A DNA stretch of 64,000 bases, taken from the NCBI GenBank assembly GCA_038087015.1, contig JASBNA010000096.1:53024-117023 (forward strand). Reading direction: 5' to 3'. The position numbers and the translations under genes were made by a program. Shown piece by piece: positions 1-12,734 of this stretch. The stretch comes from Cerrena zonata (taxonomy: Eukaryota > Basidiomycota > Agaricomycetes > Polyporales > Cerrenaceae). How positions within the stretch are numbered: position 1 is the stretch's first letter; every line of letters begins with the position of its first letter. Below the pieces are notes generated by a model. It did not search any database, was not told the DNA's origin, and saw only the letters and a program-made list of their open reading frames with translations.

Positions 1-1300
1 AGGGATAGTATACACTCCGTCCCGCACCCGACACCGAGTACCCTCACATGTCAATTCCGTATGTCGACTCCCTCTTAGAGACGCCGCGTCGTGGTTGCTG
101 GGTGGTACGAACTTAACTAGAGGGTAAGGTACTGTGAACCACAACAGGAATGCTGAGAGGCAATGCGATCTGAGCGATGATGGATATTCGCTTAAGACAT
201 CGCATTAGCCCTCTATTCTCTCCTACACGAGGCAACCCGTGGCACGCGCTGCCATTTCTAGCCTATGCAGAATTTAAAGTCCAGCTTGTGCCTTCACCCG
301 CGTAAAATACCATCTTGGGACAAGGAAACCGAAGCACGGACCCGCCGAATATATCGTTATTTCAAAGTTGGCGTGCACGACTCCGACCATGAGACGTGTA
401 TAGGAACACTTTGGTCGCAGAAGGATATGTGGTCGGGCTCGGAAAGGAGAGTAGGTGGGACCCAGTGACCTAATATGCAGTCATTGACGGCTCTAGTCAG
501 ACTTAATATCGAGATCTATATCAATCTCTTATAGAGCACGATGAGAAAGAAGTCTTACCTTATGGTGCCTTTGCCAATCACTTTTACCTCCCCGTTTTCC
601 ATGACGCATGGTGCGTGTTGGTGGCAAAATCGGTCGGCAGGCTTGTAATTACCCAGGTATTTGACCTATACCGGTGTTTCTTCTGTCGAATTGTGTGTGT
701 TAGTACTGCCTGTTTCGAACTTCGTATCAAAACGTGCTTTCAGCCACTTACCTTAAGGCTGAGGTGAGAGGGTGCTAGTCCGTATATTCTTTGAAAGCGA
801 GATAGACCAGTCAGACGTTTGGGATTCCACTTGTAGCTAGAGGACCGACAAGTTGGTGAGTCTTCGATGTGGTGGAATATGCCGATTCTGAAAGATTGAG
901 GTGTAATGGTATGACACGGTGTTTCCCTCCCGGGCCTAATCGAAATATGTTTCGTTGTTTCAGTATGCTAAGGTTAAGAAGTGATCGAGAAATCTACGTA
1001 CAAGTGATACTCAACACCTCAAGCGAAGCGAACTCGTATTGACATGGCATTCAGATATCGTGGAGTAGTTATGACACTATAGCTCACGTTGCTCTGCAGA
1101 GCATGTTCAGAGTCCTATTTTATCCCTGTGAGTTCTATGAAGAGACAGTACGATGAAGAATGATCCTGACCAGAACAGCGACCGTGAACCAAGCACTTTA
1201 ATCAATTTGAGGAGCGCGAAGGGATATGTCGTTTCGCAACGGCTCGCATTAGTTTCAAACTTGTGATGCGGACCATGATCAGATTCATCTATACAACAGG
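1..1300. repeat. Repeat block R, copy 1
   Basis: One of four related blocks, at 1, about 14,161, 24,608 and 39,481, all in the same orientation. Each opens with a version of agggatRgtRtacactccgt. Blocks 1 and 24,608 are near-identical. The other two are near-identical to each other and clearly diverged from the first pair. Short frames are shared on both strands, for example the plus frame MEHD.KEDLPYGAF, but none is long or intact. I see no terminal inverted repeats. It could be a dead gene or mobile-element remnant that was duplicated more than once. Confidence 0.6.
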
Positions 1301-2329
1301 AGGAAAGACGCACTCCATAAACCTTTGATAATGAAGACTGACACGACAGGAATGGTAGCCAGGACTACCCCTACTTCTTCAGTTGGTAGAAACGAAGCCG
1401 GTTTCGAGGCAGTGTCGGGGTATGCTGTGATGAAATAGAGTCACCAATGCCTAGTAAGTTTGAAAGATATGCATGAAGTTGATGGAATGTGTCTTGAAAC
1501 GAGGATAGTATTAGTATAGTACTGGTCGTATCAACAGTTAGAAACTTGAGGAGATCGAAATGCAGCAAGTGCCCGGCCGGTCACGGACTCACGGTACGAT
1601 ACGGTCCGAGGGTACATCACAATCGATCGCAACACTTCAACAATTCGAACATTCAATTTGAAATTGTTCAAGTAGAACTCTTGCCATTGGTATGGTCAAT
1701 GCTTGCCGGTGCTTCGAGCTCAGGCTTTATCACTGTTGTATACTCTGGGTTTCCACATCCTTACTCTGTCCTATAATTCAATGTAGTCAATCTACGTATT
1801 CCCGATCCCTCAAATTTCAAACCCCACTGTGACATCATAGTGTCTCGTTAGGTCATTCAAGTTAACGGTGACGGTCTTCAGGAGTATTTTCGTTATTCTA
1901 AATGTACGTAGTATCAAGGAATGAGGGTGAGCCCCTTGCTTACTGCGCAGACCGAGTCACATGTCGATTGTTGGGATATTTGTCACAATCGTTAACCATT
2001 ACCGAAGGTGAAGAGATGACGTTTAGAGGTGCTCGATATTAAAATAAATGATATAATCTAATAGGGAACGATAGAGATTGTGAATATCAAAGATGGTGAT
2101 GGTCAAATTGGTTCTAGTCGTAGACTTGCAAAAAATACTCTCAAATGTTCAGTTCTCGCACACTTGTTAGAAGACACACAAGTAAATACTGATCATTAAA
2201 ATATTCGATAGTACACAAAACCCAGAACAAAATAGTGAACCCCAACGTTTTTTATAACCACTAACTTCTAAGTACTGCGAGAACAAGACGGTAGGAATAT
2301 AAGAGAAAAGAAACTATAACACGGCCACA
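1301..2329. other. No gene seen
   Basis: AT-rich DNA downstream of gene A with only short, unsupported frames. The stretch at 2,040-2,330 is almost unchanged in copy 2 (26,650-26,941), consistent with the 3' flank of gene A. Confidence 0.5.
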
Positions 2330-4123
2330 TTAGGAGCGGGAGTATCCATCATTGCTCGCAGGAACAGTACGGGAGTACGGAGAGAATCGAGAGACCGCCT
2401 TGGAAGTGTAGCCGTTGTAATGTGGCGAATCACGAACCGCACTCTGTCTGTATCCGATGTGTGGCGGCAGGGATGTCAATGATGATGACGAGGAATACAT
2501 TAAAGACGGGGGTGGAGATGGAGACAGAGACGGGGATGGAGACATCGAGTCATACGAGTACTCTCCCCTATCTGGGAAGTGTGCTGGGACGAGCCTGCAA
2601 CGAGGATAAGGGTGGCGTACTTTTCTTGAGCCACTCGGCGGAGGTGTGGGTATCCGGAACTGAGAGCGATAGCCTGTGGTGTACGCATCATATTGGCAAC
2701 GTACAGTAGAGCCACCCCTCTCCTCTATAATCTCGCGCGCTGCGGTAAGACTGGGATGGGGATAAGAAGTGAACGCCTCTGTTAAATTACTGGATGAACT
2801 TGAAGATGTGGATGTTGGGAATCGAGAGTAGTTAACCGTGGTATGTGGGTCATCCTGGCGACATGTGGTACAATTACGCCTCTCCTCGATTTGATGTGAA
2901 GGTTCCCGAGGAGATGATGGTAGAGACTGCCCGTAGGACGATGACGGGAATGGAGGATGTCTCATGGGTGCTGCATGATAACCGTCAGCACGAAGCTCTC
3001 GTGAGCGCATCGGTTGACATGGGCTGGAGGTATTTGAGGGACCCGCTGTTGCTATTGACGAAGGACGGGTGGTGAGGGGAGGTAGACTAGATGAGTACCT
3101 ATCAGGGGAGGACTCAGAGGTGGAGGGCGCAGCCTCGGGAAGAAAACGTTGGTCAATAGCCTTCAGCTCTTCGAGGCAGAAACGATGTCCCATGGATGTT
3201 TGGATCCTTGTCATATTAGCACGGAGAGTGGGATCTAAAAGATCCTTCCACTCGGTCTCTACACGAAAGTAGGGCATACCGGCCGGTGAAAAGACGAGAA
3301 CAGCCCCTCCAATTGGTGGAGTTTCGCGAGAGGCGATGCAGTCACTGAGGGCCGTTGGACACCCTCGCAGAAAATCGTTGTACACAACCTCGAAGATTTC
3401 GGGAGTGTGAGTTGCCCTGAGATTCCGGGCGGATCCCTCCTCAGTGTAGAGATAAGCGTGGTAGTTACGCTGGTGCGCCTTCTTGCGGTGTGAGTCCCAC
3501 TCCTTAGGCGAACTGAAGGTCTCGGTGCAAGGGATGCCCGACGGCAACGCTTCAGTGCATTTCATGCGGTGTTTGACAAAGCTGAAAATATCATAAAGAG
3601 AGGCATAGGTAAAATTCACGAGAAACACTTACTGGCCACTGATGTGTTTGATCAGGTTATGGAGAATTCTCTCGAACCTCAAATCACAAAACGGACATCC
3701 TACAAATTCACTAGTAAGGGTGTAAGGCGTAGTCACAACTAGTATACTCAACACGAAGACTCACCCAATGTTTGTATGGATATTCTTCCAATGACGGGCT
3801 TGGTCGCTGACGTTCTGGATGGTTTCATCGCATGTCGAGCACCAAAACATTTTGGCTTTAATCTTTTGAAGAGGAATAGAAGGCTGAGGGCCGAACCCTA
3901 GAGCATATGCCATATCCTAGAGAGGTGCACGGTGAGAGAGAGAGAATGTCGATAGAATGCAATTTACCACAGTCGTCAACTGATCGTTGTTGGTGGAAAC
4001 AGGACACCCTTGCGTCTGTACCAGAGCATCAGTAGACATAGTGTGCAGCCACTCAACCGAGTGGCGTACCTTCGGTTTGCGTTGACGCTTGGATGGAAGT
4101 TTTGTTTGCTGGGCTCGAGGCAT
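2330..4123 (-). CDS. C2H2 zinc-finger protein A, copy 1
   Basis: Probable nuclear DNA-binding protein of 545 aa; targets unknown. Proposed exons on the minus strand are 4123-3968, 3916-3765, 3710-3633 and 3581-2330, with introns of 51, 54 and 51 nt, all GT-AG. The open frame of the last exon has no ATG, so upstream exons are required. The N-terminus is basic. Three C2H2 fingers follow: C-x2-C-x12-H-x4-H near residues 78-99, C-x2-C-x13-H-x3-H near 109-129, and C-x9-C-x12-H-x4-H near 136-162. The last roughly 350 residues are rich in Ser, Pro, Tyr and Arg and look disordered. The start MPRAQQTKLP gives a continuous spliced frame; an internal ATG at 3913 would give 492 aa. The copy at 26,942-28,735 has the same splice sites. 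Confidence 0.82.
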
Positions 4124-7100
4124 CTGTAAGAGGGAGTAAGGGGAGGATTGGTGAGAGATGGGCTGGGGAATATGAGGAGGGGTCAGCTTATGATATGGTC
4201 GAGTGGTGAACAATTTTCGTTGGAAACAATGGACGAAGATGGGGTGTTGTCTTATTCAAGCCCAGATCTGGATCATCCTACGCGAGGGATCGTTTCTTCG
4301 TTCCCTGATACCTATCTATAGTATAGCGTGAAGAGGGGATGGCGGAAAACAACGTTGCTTCGCGCCCCATTTCTCGGAGACCAATCGCTAAAAGCGCAGA
4401 AGAAAAAACAAGGTATTTAGTCGGGTACAGATCCTCATCAACGATTATCGCCGTGTTCCCTCCCTGGGAGTACTGTAGTTGGCGGACCTACTAGGTCCAG
4501 CCGACCTTGGTTTGTGCGTCTGTCGCATAGGGAATGTGCGAGTCGAGTCCACCGTGTCCCTCTTGAGATCGGAACAGTGGCACGACCCTAGCACATGGTG
4601 ATGTAGAGGTGCCACAGAGCTCGCGTCCTCGTATTTTGGATCTCTTCCGTACCGCCTCACTTTCACGTTTCTGCTGCTCGACTGAAGCCACCAATATCTG
4701 TCCACCAAATGGCCTCCTCTCCCCATCTATTCTACTTGCACGCCTCAGCCCTGTTTTGCTCCCTTTTCGCCACTTCATCAAGTCGAATATGTTGGATTTG
4801 GCTTGGGTCTCCAAGAATCACTCGGGTGGCCCTCTGCCGCATAGAAACAAAGGTCAGTGAGGATAGAATGGGAGCGATCTTCAAGTTCATCTTCTCTGCT
4901 GGCCCCATTCCGATGTACGACAGTCACTATTACGCGATTCCCTTTCGCGTTACACCGAGGGGTATAGACGGGAAGCTGGTACGGATGTCCTATTGTGAGA
5001 ACTGTAAAGGGATTGGGTCTGAAGTGAAGAGGGAACGTTCGGGGATGTCAGGCAGGGCTAGAACGGAATTGGTGAGTGGCTCACCGTCTGTATTTGAGAG
5101 TGGCAATCCAGTGCCACATCCACACACCACAGGTTACCATTGTCATGATCTTCTACACGCGTCCCAAGGTCAGCGAGGCTACTAGTTGCTCAGTACTCAG
5201 TAGCCGATACCAGCGGGAAAGGGTAAGTACATATATCGCTCTTGCGATTAAGTTAGGCCCCGAGGACTATTGCAAAATGACCGAAAAAGATTTCTGTCGG
5301 TTTGCCCAGGTCAACCAATAACGGTCTTCTCTCGAACATGCTCTGTGAACCACCTGATCAAATAACGTGAAAAGCGGTATATTATTTTGGTAGGTTCAAG
5401 AAATATCTCATTATTTGAGTACAAGACTTGGTATATCTTTCTGCAGAAAACAGAGGATATGTCAATGAAGGTGAGCACGCCCACTTGAGAAAATTGCAAA
5501 GACAAAACTCAAGTCAAAGTTAGGCTTAATCATGTTCTATGGATATATACGACCCACTACATCCAGTGAAGGTAAGCCATGTATTCCTCCTAGAAGGAAT
5601 CCAACGACGAGTCCTTATTCTTTACAGATATTATTTTGTAGTCATCTCGTATATGGTACGAGCAAACTCGATGAGGCTGGATGTGCACGTACTTTGAACT
5701 CTTTGATCTTCGAGAAACCCTCGCCTTTGATACTAACGTGCTGACAGTCGCCTCTTCTCCTACAAGTTGCATCGCAAAATGGCCCTTCAAAGCGAGCGCG
5801 ACGACAGTTTGACATTAGGTCGTCAGTGTGGTACTCGCTTCAACCCGCTCATACATTCAGAGGGAGTCGTTTCCTAGGTAAGTCCTTCATCAGCTCCTCT
5901 AGTTTAGGACCAACTCGCAATGACCGACGGTTTAGGAGTAATTTGCCCATCACAAATGGTCCATGAAAGCCTCGATGGGTAGTCTTCCAAGGGGGATATG
6001 AGATGCATGGACTCAGCAAGTATGTATTCCAGTCGATAACTACTATCATGAGTGAGAGAAGTAGTGCATCATGATGCTTTAGGAGGCTCGACTCGGAGCG
6101 TCGAATGTCGAGCCTGGCGGCAGGCTGTCGACGATCGATCGGAGCGCTTCCCACCGCCAGCATCTAAGTACGTTGAGCTCTTTTTCAATTTGAGCCGGGT
6201 GTTATGTACATACTAAAGTATCTCGAGAATTACGTCGAGAACATTGTTACGCTTTTGGGGATACTGTAATAATGCAGCAGAAGACATTCCGTGTCACCAC
6301 ATGATCCACATCCCAATGACGTTATGTGGAAAGTAACGGTAATACATGGTTTTGACTCGGAGCAGGGAGAAGAATCATGGATACTAGTAACGACTACAAC
6401 ATGCCACCCTCCATGGCCAGTCTGTCGGCTCCTGATACTCAGGTATGGGGTACTAGGTCGAAGCAACTCGGCAGCAGAACAACACTTCTCTTCCTCCTCC
6501 CCCCTGTCCATAAACTATTTATGCCACAAAACAGAATACAAATGTCAGCGCGGAGATCCACATCAAATTATCTCCGTACTCTCTCTTACTCCCGAGAGAC
6601 CAGATTGCTCGCGCTGCGCTTGCGCATGCTTGTGCGCTTCTCGCCTGAGAAGTCGACCTCAAATCTATGGTATCGGTACCCCAGCATCAGAACAACGAGA
6701 ACATGTAGCCACAAAACGCGTGGCCACTCGACGGAACTCTACCTCATCTGTGTCGTTTCTTCCCGCGAAACTCTGCCTTGTCAGTACCGCCATCCCTACC
6801 CCCACAAAATATTCTTACCTAAAGGTTCTATCCCGTAATCTTTCCCAATCAGGGATCACATTTCAGGAAACCGCTTGAACATCAAACTTCTTGGGCTACG
6901 GTGTAAGCAGAGAAGATGTCATTCTTTGCCGCCACCAGCGCCAGCGCGTATCAATCGATATCGGACATGCTTGTTCTGTTTCTCCGAAGTACAACGGTTA
7001 GTACATAAACTATGACAACGGAAGAAGGCCGAGGTGGTATATTGCCATCGAACATCTCAACGTGCCTGGAGTAAATGAGATGTGAGCAATTCAAAGAAAG

Positions 7101-8290
7101 GGCCAAAATAACGATGGTGATGGCTAAACGGCTCACGTTCACATGCGCAGTTGGGCATCGTTCTCGACTTCGTCACCTGTGTGAACGTTCTATTGGCTCA
7201 ATGCACTTGCCGACTCGCCGTCTTTTTCGCCCCGAACATCGAAACCGTGGCGGTCACAGATAAACCGCACACTTCTTCACAAGAGTACATCCCATGCTTC
7301 TGTTGCGTATCCTATAGAAGGTAAGAAATTGACCCTGTACTTCGGTCAGCATCATATCCAGGCACAGATTATCGTTGCGTCGCACCTTTGTACTCAATAG
7401 TGAGGACCTTTATCTCCACAGGCGTGTACTGGACATATTACCAAGCACGCGAAAAGGGCTTCTATTGATCTCGACTTCGATTTGGTCCCACTCTATGTGG
7501 CCTCCCCTTGGCAGTAGCACATTGAACAGACTTCTAAGAACCCATGATAAAAAGAGTTTGTAGGCTCAAACCTAAGCGCAGAGTTCATATCCAAAAAGTC
7601 CATTTTCATCGTCGAAGGGTCTTCCTACGGATATTGTGAATGTCAGTGTCATGCAAGGGAGTCTCAGAGTTGTCTTACATAAACACAGGTCCCGAAGACG
7701 AAACTGATACAGAGTCGCCATAAATCGACATGCCAGGGCGATAGCGAAAGCTCTGCAAGTCATAGAAAGGTAAGTGATAGATACACGCTCAAGCCTTGGT
7801 AATGAACGGCAGGTGCTGGTTAAACGATCCGACATGGGGAACCATAGAAGAATATGGTTTGAAGAGAGGCAGTATGGTACCCATGTTCGTCATCCTCTGC
7901 CGTATCGGAATGTGATACCATAAGGAAGTATCAAGTTTCCATGTTCCAGATACAAACAGGCCCAGTGCTAAACCGTATGGACCAAGTCTCGAAAAATATG
8001 CTGCAAACGATACGGAGAGAGTTACATGCAATGGATGTCGAATAGCATCCGATTTGCGCCACAGCGGCAATGCCCGGACCGGACATCGTGCCGACGTTGA
8101 CACTTCCGAAAATGGTTTGTTTGGCAAGAGCCTTAGAAACAAACAAACACAACGACTTCAACAAATTACATGTTTAACATTCAAGGACAGTGTAAGAGCC
8201 ATATTCACACGAGATTGTATATTGGTGAAGATTATGCTCATACATGACATAAACCAATCGACCTTTGGTATTCACATCATCGGAGTCTAA
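4124..8290. other. Long stretch without an intact gene
   Basis: About 4 kb between gene A and the repeated blocks to the right. It contains only short frames. The longest, 4,709-5,185 plus, is broken in copy 2 (29,230-29,750), so it is unlikely to be a functional gene. The two copies are noticeably more diverged here than in flanking genes, as expected for unconstrained DNA. It may hold old gene relics that I cannot identify. Confidence 0.5.
6107..6132. repeat. Short imperfect inverted repeat
   Basis: The arms agcctg and caggct, flanked by gtcg and cgac, can form a small stem with a bulge. Copy 2 has a different and much longer inverted repeat at the same place (30,741-30,789). Confidence 0.4.
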
Positions 8291-8379
8291 CATCAACTCC
8301 ACCTCACTAAGGCTCCAAGTATCCTATCAACACCTCCTACAATAGTAGCTCCTACCAACTCTCAATACATGTGGGTGAC

Positions 8380-8640
8380 AAAGCTTCGAAAAATCATTTT
8401 GTTCTCGGAGCCCGCTTGTACACTGTTCGGAGGTGGTATGTCAATCGCAACTGATGAGAGTACAGGTAGGAATACATACGTTGTAACCACTCTGGGGGTG
8501 AGGTTGGCCGGGTGTGGGGCATGAACGGTGACGATTTCGACTACTTGTTTACTGCAATAGATGTGATTAGTTGTAAAAGTGTATTCTGCGACGAAATCTT
8601 ACAAGATTATTGCAGGAGCCTTTTCCGTCCATTCCATGAC
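8380..8640 (+). pseudogene. Unidentified coding relic present in three copies
   Basis: A plus-strand frame reads VTKLRKIILFSEPACTLFGG here. It aligns with VTKLRKFLLFSEPASVLFGG at 19,666 and with a more diverged version containing GPASILFEYSSTS in copy 2 (32,954-33,229). The similarity continues into a second short stretch (here ending near CDEILQDYC). The conserved register suggests an ancestral gene, but no copy has a long intact frame or obvious start. I do not recognise the family. Confidence 0.35.
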
Positions 8641-8809
8641 ACGGTAGGAGGAGGGATGAAGATCGCTCATGGGGATGAGAGCAAGGCGAAGGATGGATGC
8701 TGGAAGGCTCGATTCACGCGATCTTGCCACTCTCGTCAACCGTTATATAGTGGGACAATGGGGTCGCTCCTGAATGTTCCATGAGTCTCGGCCATAGGAA
8801 GATTGAATA

Positions 8810-9260
8810 AATTTAGTTTCCGCCGTGGTCTAGGGTGAGAACGAGAGTATACCTTCGAAGACGACGGCTCCTCCTGTCAAAAAAATCGAACATCAGAACA
8901 ACGGGGCATGTGGATACCTTGTGCTGATAAATTGAATACCACTTACCGACGCGTCTACTGCTAGGTCCCAGTTCAGGTTGAAGCGATTAGCGCGAAGAGA
9001 TCCTGCGGTTTCCTACCAATAAGGACTATACCTTCCGAGGTCTTGTGCACGGCCTTGTCCACGTTTGGTCAGGAATATCGGCGGAGATCCATGTTACCGG
9101 TTCTGTGTCGAAGGTTACGCAACGGTTTGTATTCTTGTAGTGTAGAGGAAGTACCTGCGATTGTGAGATCGGAGAATCCAGACTGCCTTGAAGGAATGAC
9201 AACGTCTGCGTCAGTCGTACTTGCCTCAAAGACAGTTTGTAGGAGATGAACGATGAGATG
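8810..9260 (-). pseudogene. Strongly conserved block, possible exon relics
   Basis: About 450 bp conserved in three places (here, 20,280-20,720 and 33,510-33,960), including in the otherwise diverged third copy. On the minus strand there is a frame with CVTFDTEPVTWISADIPDQT, a splice-like acceptor (ttattggtag), a short frame ending in WDLAVDAS, then a consensus gtaagt donor and a tract ending ttttttgacag. That looks like exons of a minus-strand gene, but I could not assemble a complete reading frame and cannot name it. A conserved non-coding element is the alternative. Confidence 0.35.
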
Positions 9261-9649
9261 TCGTACCAATGATGAACAGAAGGAGGGGAAGGTGTGAGTG
9301 AGGCAAATGATTAGCCCTACACCCCCAGTCTCCAGCCGACATTCCCACCCTCCTTCTCACTCTGCCCTCCTCGCCCCCCTCTCCTCTCCTCCCTATGCTC
9401 TCCTCCCTATGGTAGCCTTCCTTGCTGCATGTCCTGGGTTCTATCGAGGAGGCTGGAGAAGAGTCATCACCACGCCGCTCATCTGACAATTGACCCTTTC
9501 TCTAAGGGTCTTTATAAGGACGACTTCCAGTTGCTGCAGCTGGAATAACATCGCGATTCACCCGTACAAGACAAGCTATCGTCGGTCTCAATTTCGATGT
9601 CATGGCTGAACCGAGCCGGAGAGAAGTAACATCTCCATTTTCAATTAGT

Positions 9650-10330
9650 CCGTCATGTTCTGCTGGCCTCGATGACGACAGGGAGTTCTGATCGATAGAA
9701 CTGAGGGGATCTGTGTCGCGGGGGATGTGCTTCAGGGCCTGAAGATGGGACTCGATTGTGTTTACGATCTGGAGATGAGAACAGGAGGTGAGCACGATTG
9801 GATGTGTATATATTACAGCAAACCTTATGAGAGACACGAATTATATACCACAGGTTTTCGACGAGGACTTCGAAGGATCTGTCATGGTGATAAGCTCTAT
9901 AAACTTTCAGGATGCTAGTCATCTCTGTGGCCGCACATCGTTCAATCACGATGAGCGATTGTAGACAATGCTTCCCTCCACTCATATCGGGTACTCGTGC
10001 AGAAATACACACCAGGGTACGACTGCAACAGCAAAAGGTCAGCTTTATCGTTTCCTTGCGCATCCGATCAAGGGAACTTACGAAAAGAGCTAGGTATTCT
10101 ATGTTGTGCGGGGACATTGCAGGTTATGGCTTTGGATGTTCATCGATATTATAGGTGGCGTAATGTTGTCGTAGAAGAATAAAAGACATTCCGTCATATT
10201 GCCAAGTCTTATTCCAGTATCAGACGCTATAATCAGCGACCGCAACCCTAGAAACTCTATGTATGAGACGTCGCCAACGGTGAAGGATCAATTTTTTCTT
10301 ACTGACTATCTCCGAATTTTCTAGCAAACA
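9650..10330 (-). repeat. 0.65 kb unit, single here and doubled in copy 2
   Basis: This unit occurs once in copy 1 and twice in tandem in copy 2 (34,340-34,980 and 34,985-35,640). A minus-strand frame containing NTIESHLQALKH and DPLSSIDQ is kept with few indels in all three, suggesting a former coding exon. Upstream residues also align, but stops interrupt it in one unit. I do not recognise the product. Confidence 0.5.
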
Positions 10331-10798
10331 ATCACAAATCGATTCAGTACCCCATTGGTATTGAATTGATTAGTGATCACTCACATTTCTTGTGGGTAGG
10401 CCTCTAAAAAGTTAAGTTGCAGCAGTGGTTAGAATGTGGCTGATACATCCCATCATAGTAGATCTCTGACCTTCCCTGGCCTAAGCCCAGTGGAGTCAAA
10501 AATCAAGGAGGTTGCAGTGAGATCAAATGGTGGATTATTCCCTCTTCATTTCTGGCTGGAGAGAAATAAAGAAGACCTCTCGACGACAGAGGAAGGTATG
10601 TGTGAGTGATGGCCATGGATACTCTGATCAGGCAAGTCCTGCCCAGTGCATCGGTACATGACGGATTGAACATGACGATCGTCACTTAACGATGCTTGAA
10701 GTCGCAGCAGCAGTCTGCATCGTTACCTGCAGAGCAAAGTTTAGAGCTGAAAGCAGCAGATCCAAGGGACTAAGTCAGGGGTGATTGAAGAACTGAGT
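10331..10798. other. No gene seen
   Basis: Between the 0.65 kb unit and the hairpin. It is well conserved in copy 2 (35,640-36,128), but no supported reading frame was found. Confidence 0.4.
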
Positions 10799-10869
10799 CG
10801 ACACCAGCGGATCATGGGCCAACTTGTGGTTATACGAACTTCGTTCTTCAAGTTGAAGCTGGTGTCGAA
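10799..10869. repeat. Inverted repeat (hairpin), copy 1
   Basis: The arms tcgacaccagc (10,799-10,809) and gctggtgtcga (10,859-10,869) are perfect complements. A second inner pair, caacttg/caagttg, and a central cgaa/ttcg extend the stem. The structure is kept in copy 2 (36,129-36,196) although the spacer changed. It lies about 80 bp upstream of the Mcp1-like relic. It could be a miniature-element remnant or a transcribed hairpin. Confidence 0.6.
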
Positions 10870-10945
10870 GCACTTCGATCGATCGCTCCGTCGTCCAGCC
10901 TGGCAAGACTGGCGCTATCTCGGCTCTCCAACTTGAAGCAACAAG

Positions 10946-11740
10946 TTGTCGACTGAACCTCCGAGTCGGTGTATAAGTCTAGCCTCTCTCAAGTTTCATC
11001 TTCAAGCACGACGACGATTGGAAGTAAGCAAGCAGAAGACTACGATACCAACACCAGAACATGTTGCTACTGACTCTAACGAACCCATCCCACACTCGCA
11101 AGTTGACTCGTCGACATGCCCTCCGAGAGATCTCACTGGGACAACCCATGCCTCCACCCCGCTCATCGCAACACTCGTCATGGCTCACCTCGGCGCACCC
11201 ACACTCGCTAATCTCGGTGGTCCTTCGCTGGCCTCCCAAGTCATGGCAAGTCACTATCACGGTACTCGACATATCTAGAATAGACGTTCGTCTATTACCG
11301 ACATAGATCCTGGAAGGGAATACTACCATTCCGTCGGCTAACAGTGCCTTCCCGTAGCTCTTTCTGCTGCTCACTGTGGTGGGCCTACTCTAACGACGTC
11401 TTACCCCTGCACCAATGCGTCGCCCATTTACCAGTCTTCTCAACATTACAGGCTACTCGGCTCTCCTTCTCCTCCTTCCCATCCACTACCTAACTCACAG
11501 ATTCTACTCTGGTCTCACTCCTCTTCTGTTCTTTGTCGGACTAGCAGAGCTCAACTTCAAGTCTACCAAAGTCGGATTCGCAGAACTGGCTTGGCGAAAC
11601 TGTCTCGTTAGGCATTGTCAGGCATGATGCTGTAGGAATGAGCATCATCTGGTCTACCTGGCTGGTCACCTACCTCGCTCCAGGGAAAAGTCTCAAGAAT
11701 CGTCTTGTACAGATGAGTTAACAGGGACCATAACGTGCGT
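10946..11740 (+). pseudogene. Mcp1-like (DUF1691) gene relic, copy 1
   Basis: Fragments match the layout of fungal Mcp1-type proteins, mitochondrial outer-membrane proteins with several membrane segments and a role in lipid homeostasis. In order there is a polar N-terminal part, a hydrophobic stretch containing LVMAHLGAPTLANLGG and SLASQVM, a short GREYY piece, then a segment starting MRRPFTSLLNITGYSALLLL with PIHYLTHR, and finally IIWSTWL. The parts lie in different frames with stops between them. The region that is TWPRRSW in the third copy is degenerate here (ELAWRNC). Introns could explain some breaks but not all. The assignment comes from recalled family motifs, without a search. Confidence 0.6.
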
Positions 11741-11760
11741 TTTCGTCTCTCGCGGAAAGA

Positions 11761-12734
11761 AGCATGTGTTGTTTTTGTTCGTTGTATTAATGAAACCTTT
11801 TCGGCCTCCTGCGCATGTTCAATATTCACCCTCGTCGGAACTGATACTTGCCCAAGCCAGTGACAAGAGGCCGACAGCGAATGTGAAGTGAGTTATAGTA
11901 CCATGAGTGGTCTTCGACTCGGACGTTTGGCGCATTGGAGTAGTAGGTGGATGTAGCCTTCACTATGAGTAGTTGGGCGCGAAGACAAGATTGTATCTTA
12001 TATAAGTGACTACTATATATGGCAGTGCTCGCAAACGAAGCTTATGCTGGAGCAACAGACCACTCGGTGCATTAGTCCATGTCTTATCTTCTCGTTCAAG
12101 CTCGCTTACACGCTCTATAGTAGATCGATTAGATCGACAAAACATACATGCTTGTTACAAGTAGTCTGACTTGATCGCTTTACCCTCGAAGCACAAGGAC
12201 AAAGTTCTATGACAAATGTTTGATGGACGACTGGCATAGAACAAGATCTGCAATGTAAAATGCCAAAGCAACCATACAATTTGCAGACGGTCATAACGAA
12301 GTAATCGATTGTACAATGTTTCGAGTTGTAACTTTGTGTTTATTGTGCATGTTCACCAATGTTGGACGTGATAGAATCTCTTCACGTGAATGGAGAACGA
12401 ACGATCACGCAAGAATGTTTCACTTGAAAGAACGCATTATATGACAACAATATCTGGGCAGTAGAGATCTAGAGTGAATAACAACGCAAAAGCTATCGAA
12501 ACAGGTCAATGATAAATGTACAATTATAAAATAACAATGAAGACCAGATGAGATACGATGGGATATACACGAACCGACGATAACTAAAATTATAATGGGT
12601 ATGAGATGGTGATGTGTCAAGTGTCCGAATAAGTGCAATACAAATGAGAATGAGGAATAACAAGTAATGCGTGATGAAAGACAACGTAACCCCAAAATGA
12701 AGGATGAAAGAAAGATGGAATAGAGGATAGAAGT
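11761..12734. other. No gene seen
   Basis: AT-rich 3' flank of gene F plus DNA following the Mcp1-like relic. It is nearly unchanged in copy 2 (37,090-38,060) but has no supported reading frame. Confidence 0.5.

Noticed and set aside
2422..3272. Several plus-strand open frames of 67-95 codons opposite gene A
   Set aside because: They lie antisense to the last exon of gene A and repeat identically in copy 2. They exist because of the codon bias of the Ser/Pro-rich tail and have no motifs of their own.
4709..5185. 158-codon plus frame as a gene
   Set aside because: The corresponding region in copy 2 is interrupted and poorly conserved, unlike genes A, F and IPMK.
9296..9420. CT-rich tract considered as a regulatory element
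   Set aside because: Simple low-complexity sequence, also present in copy 2, with no gene start nearby in the right place.
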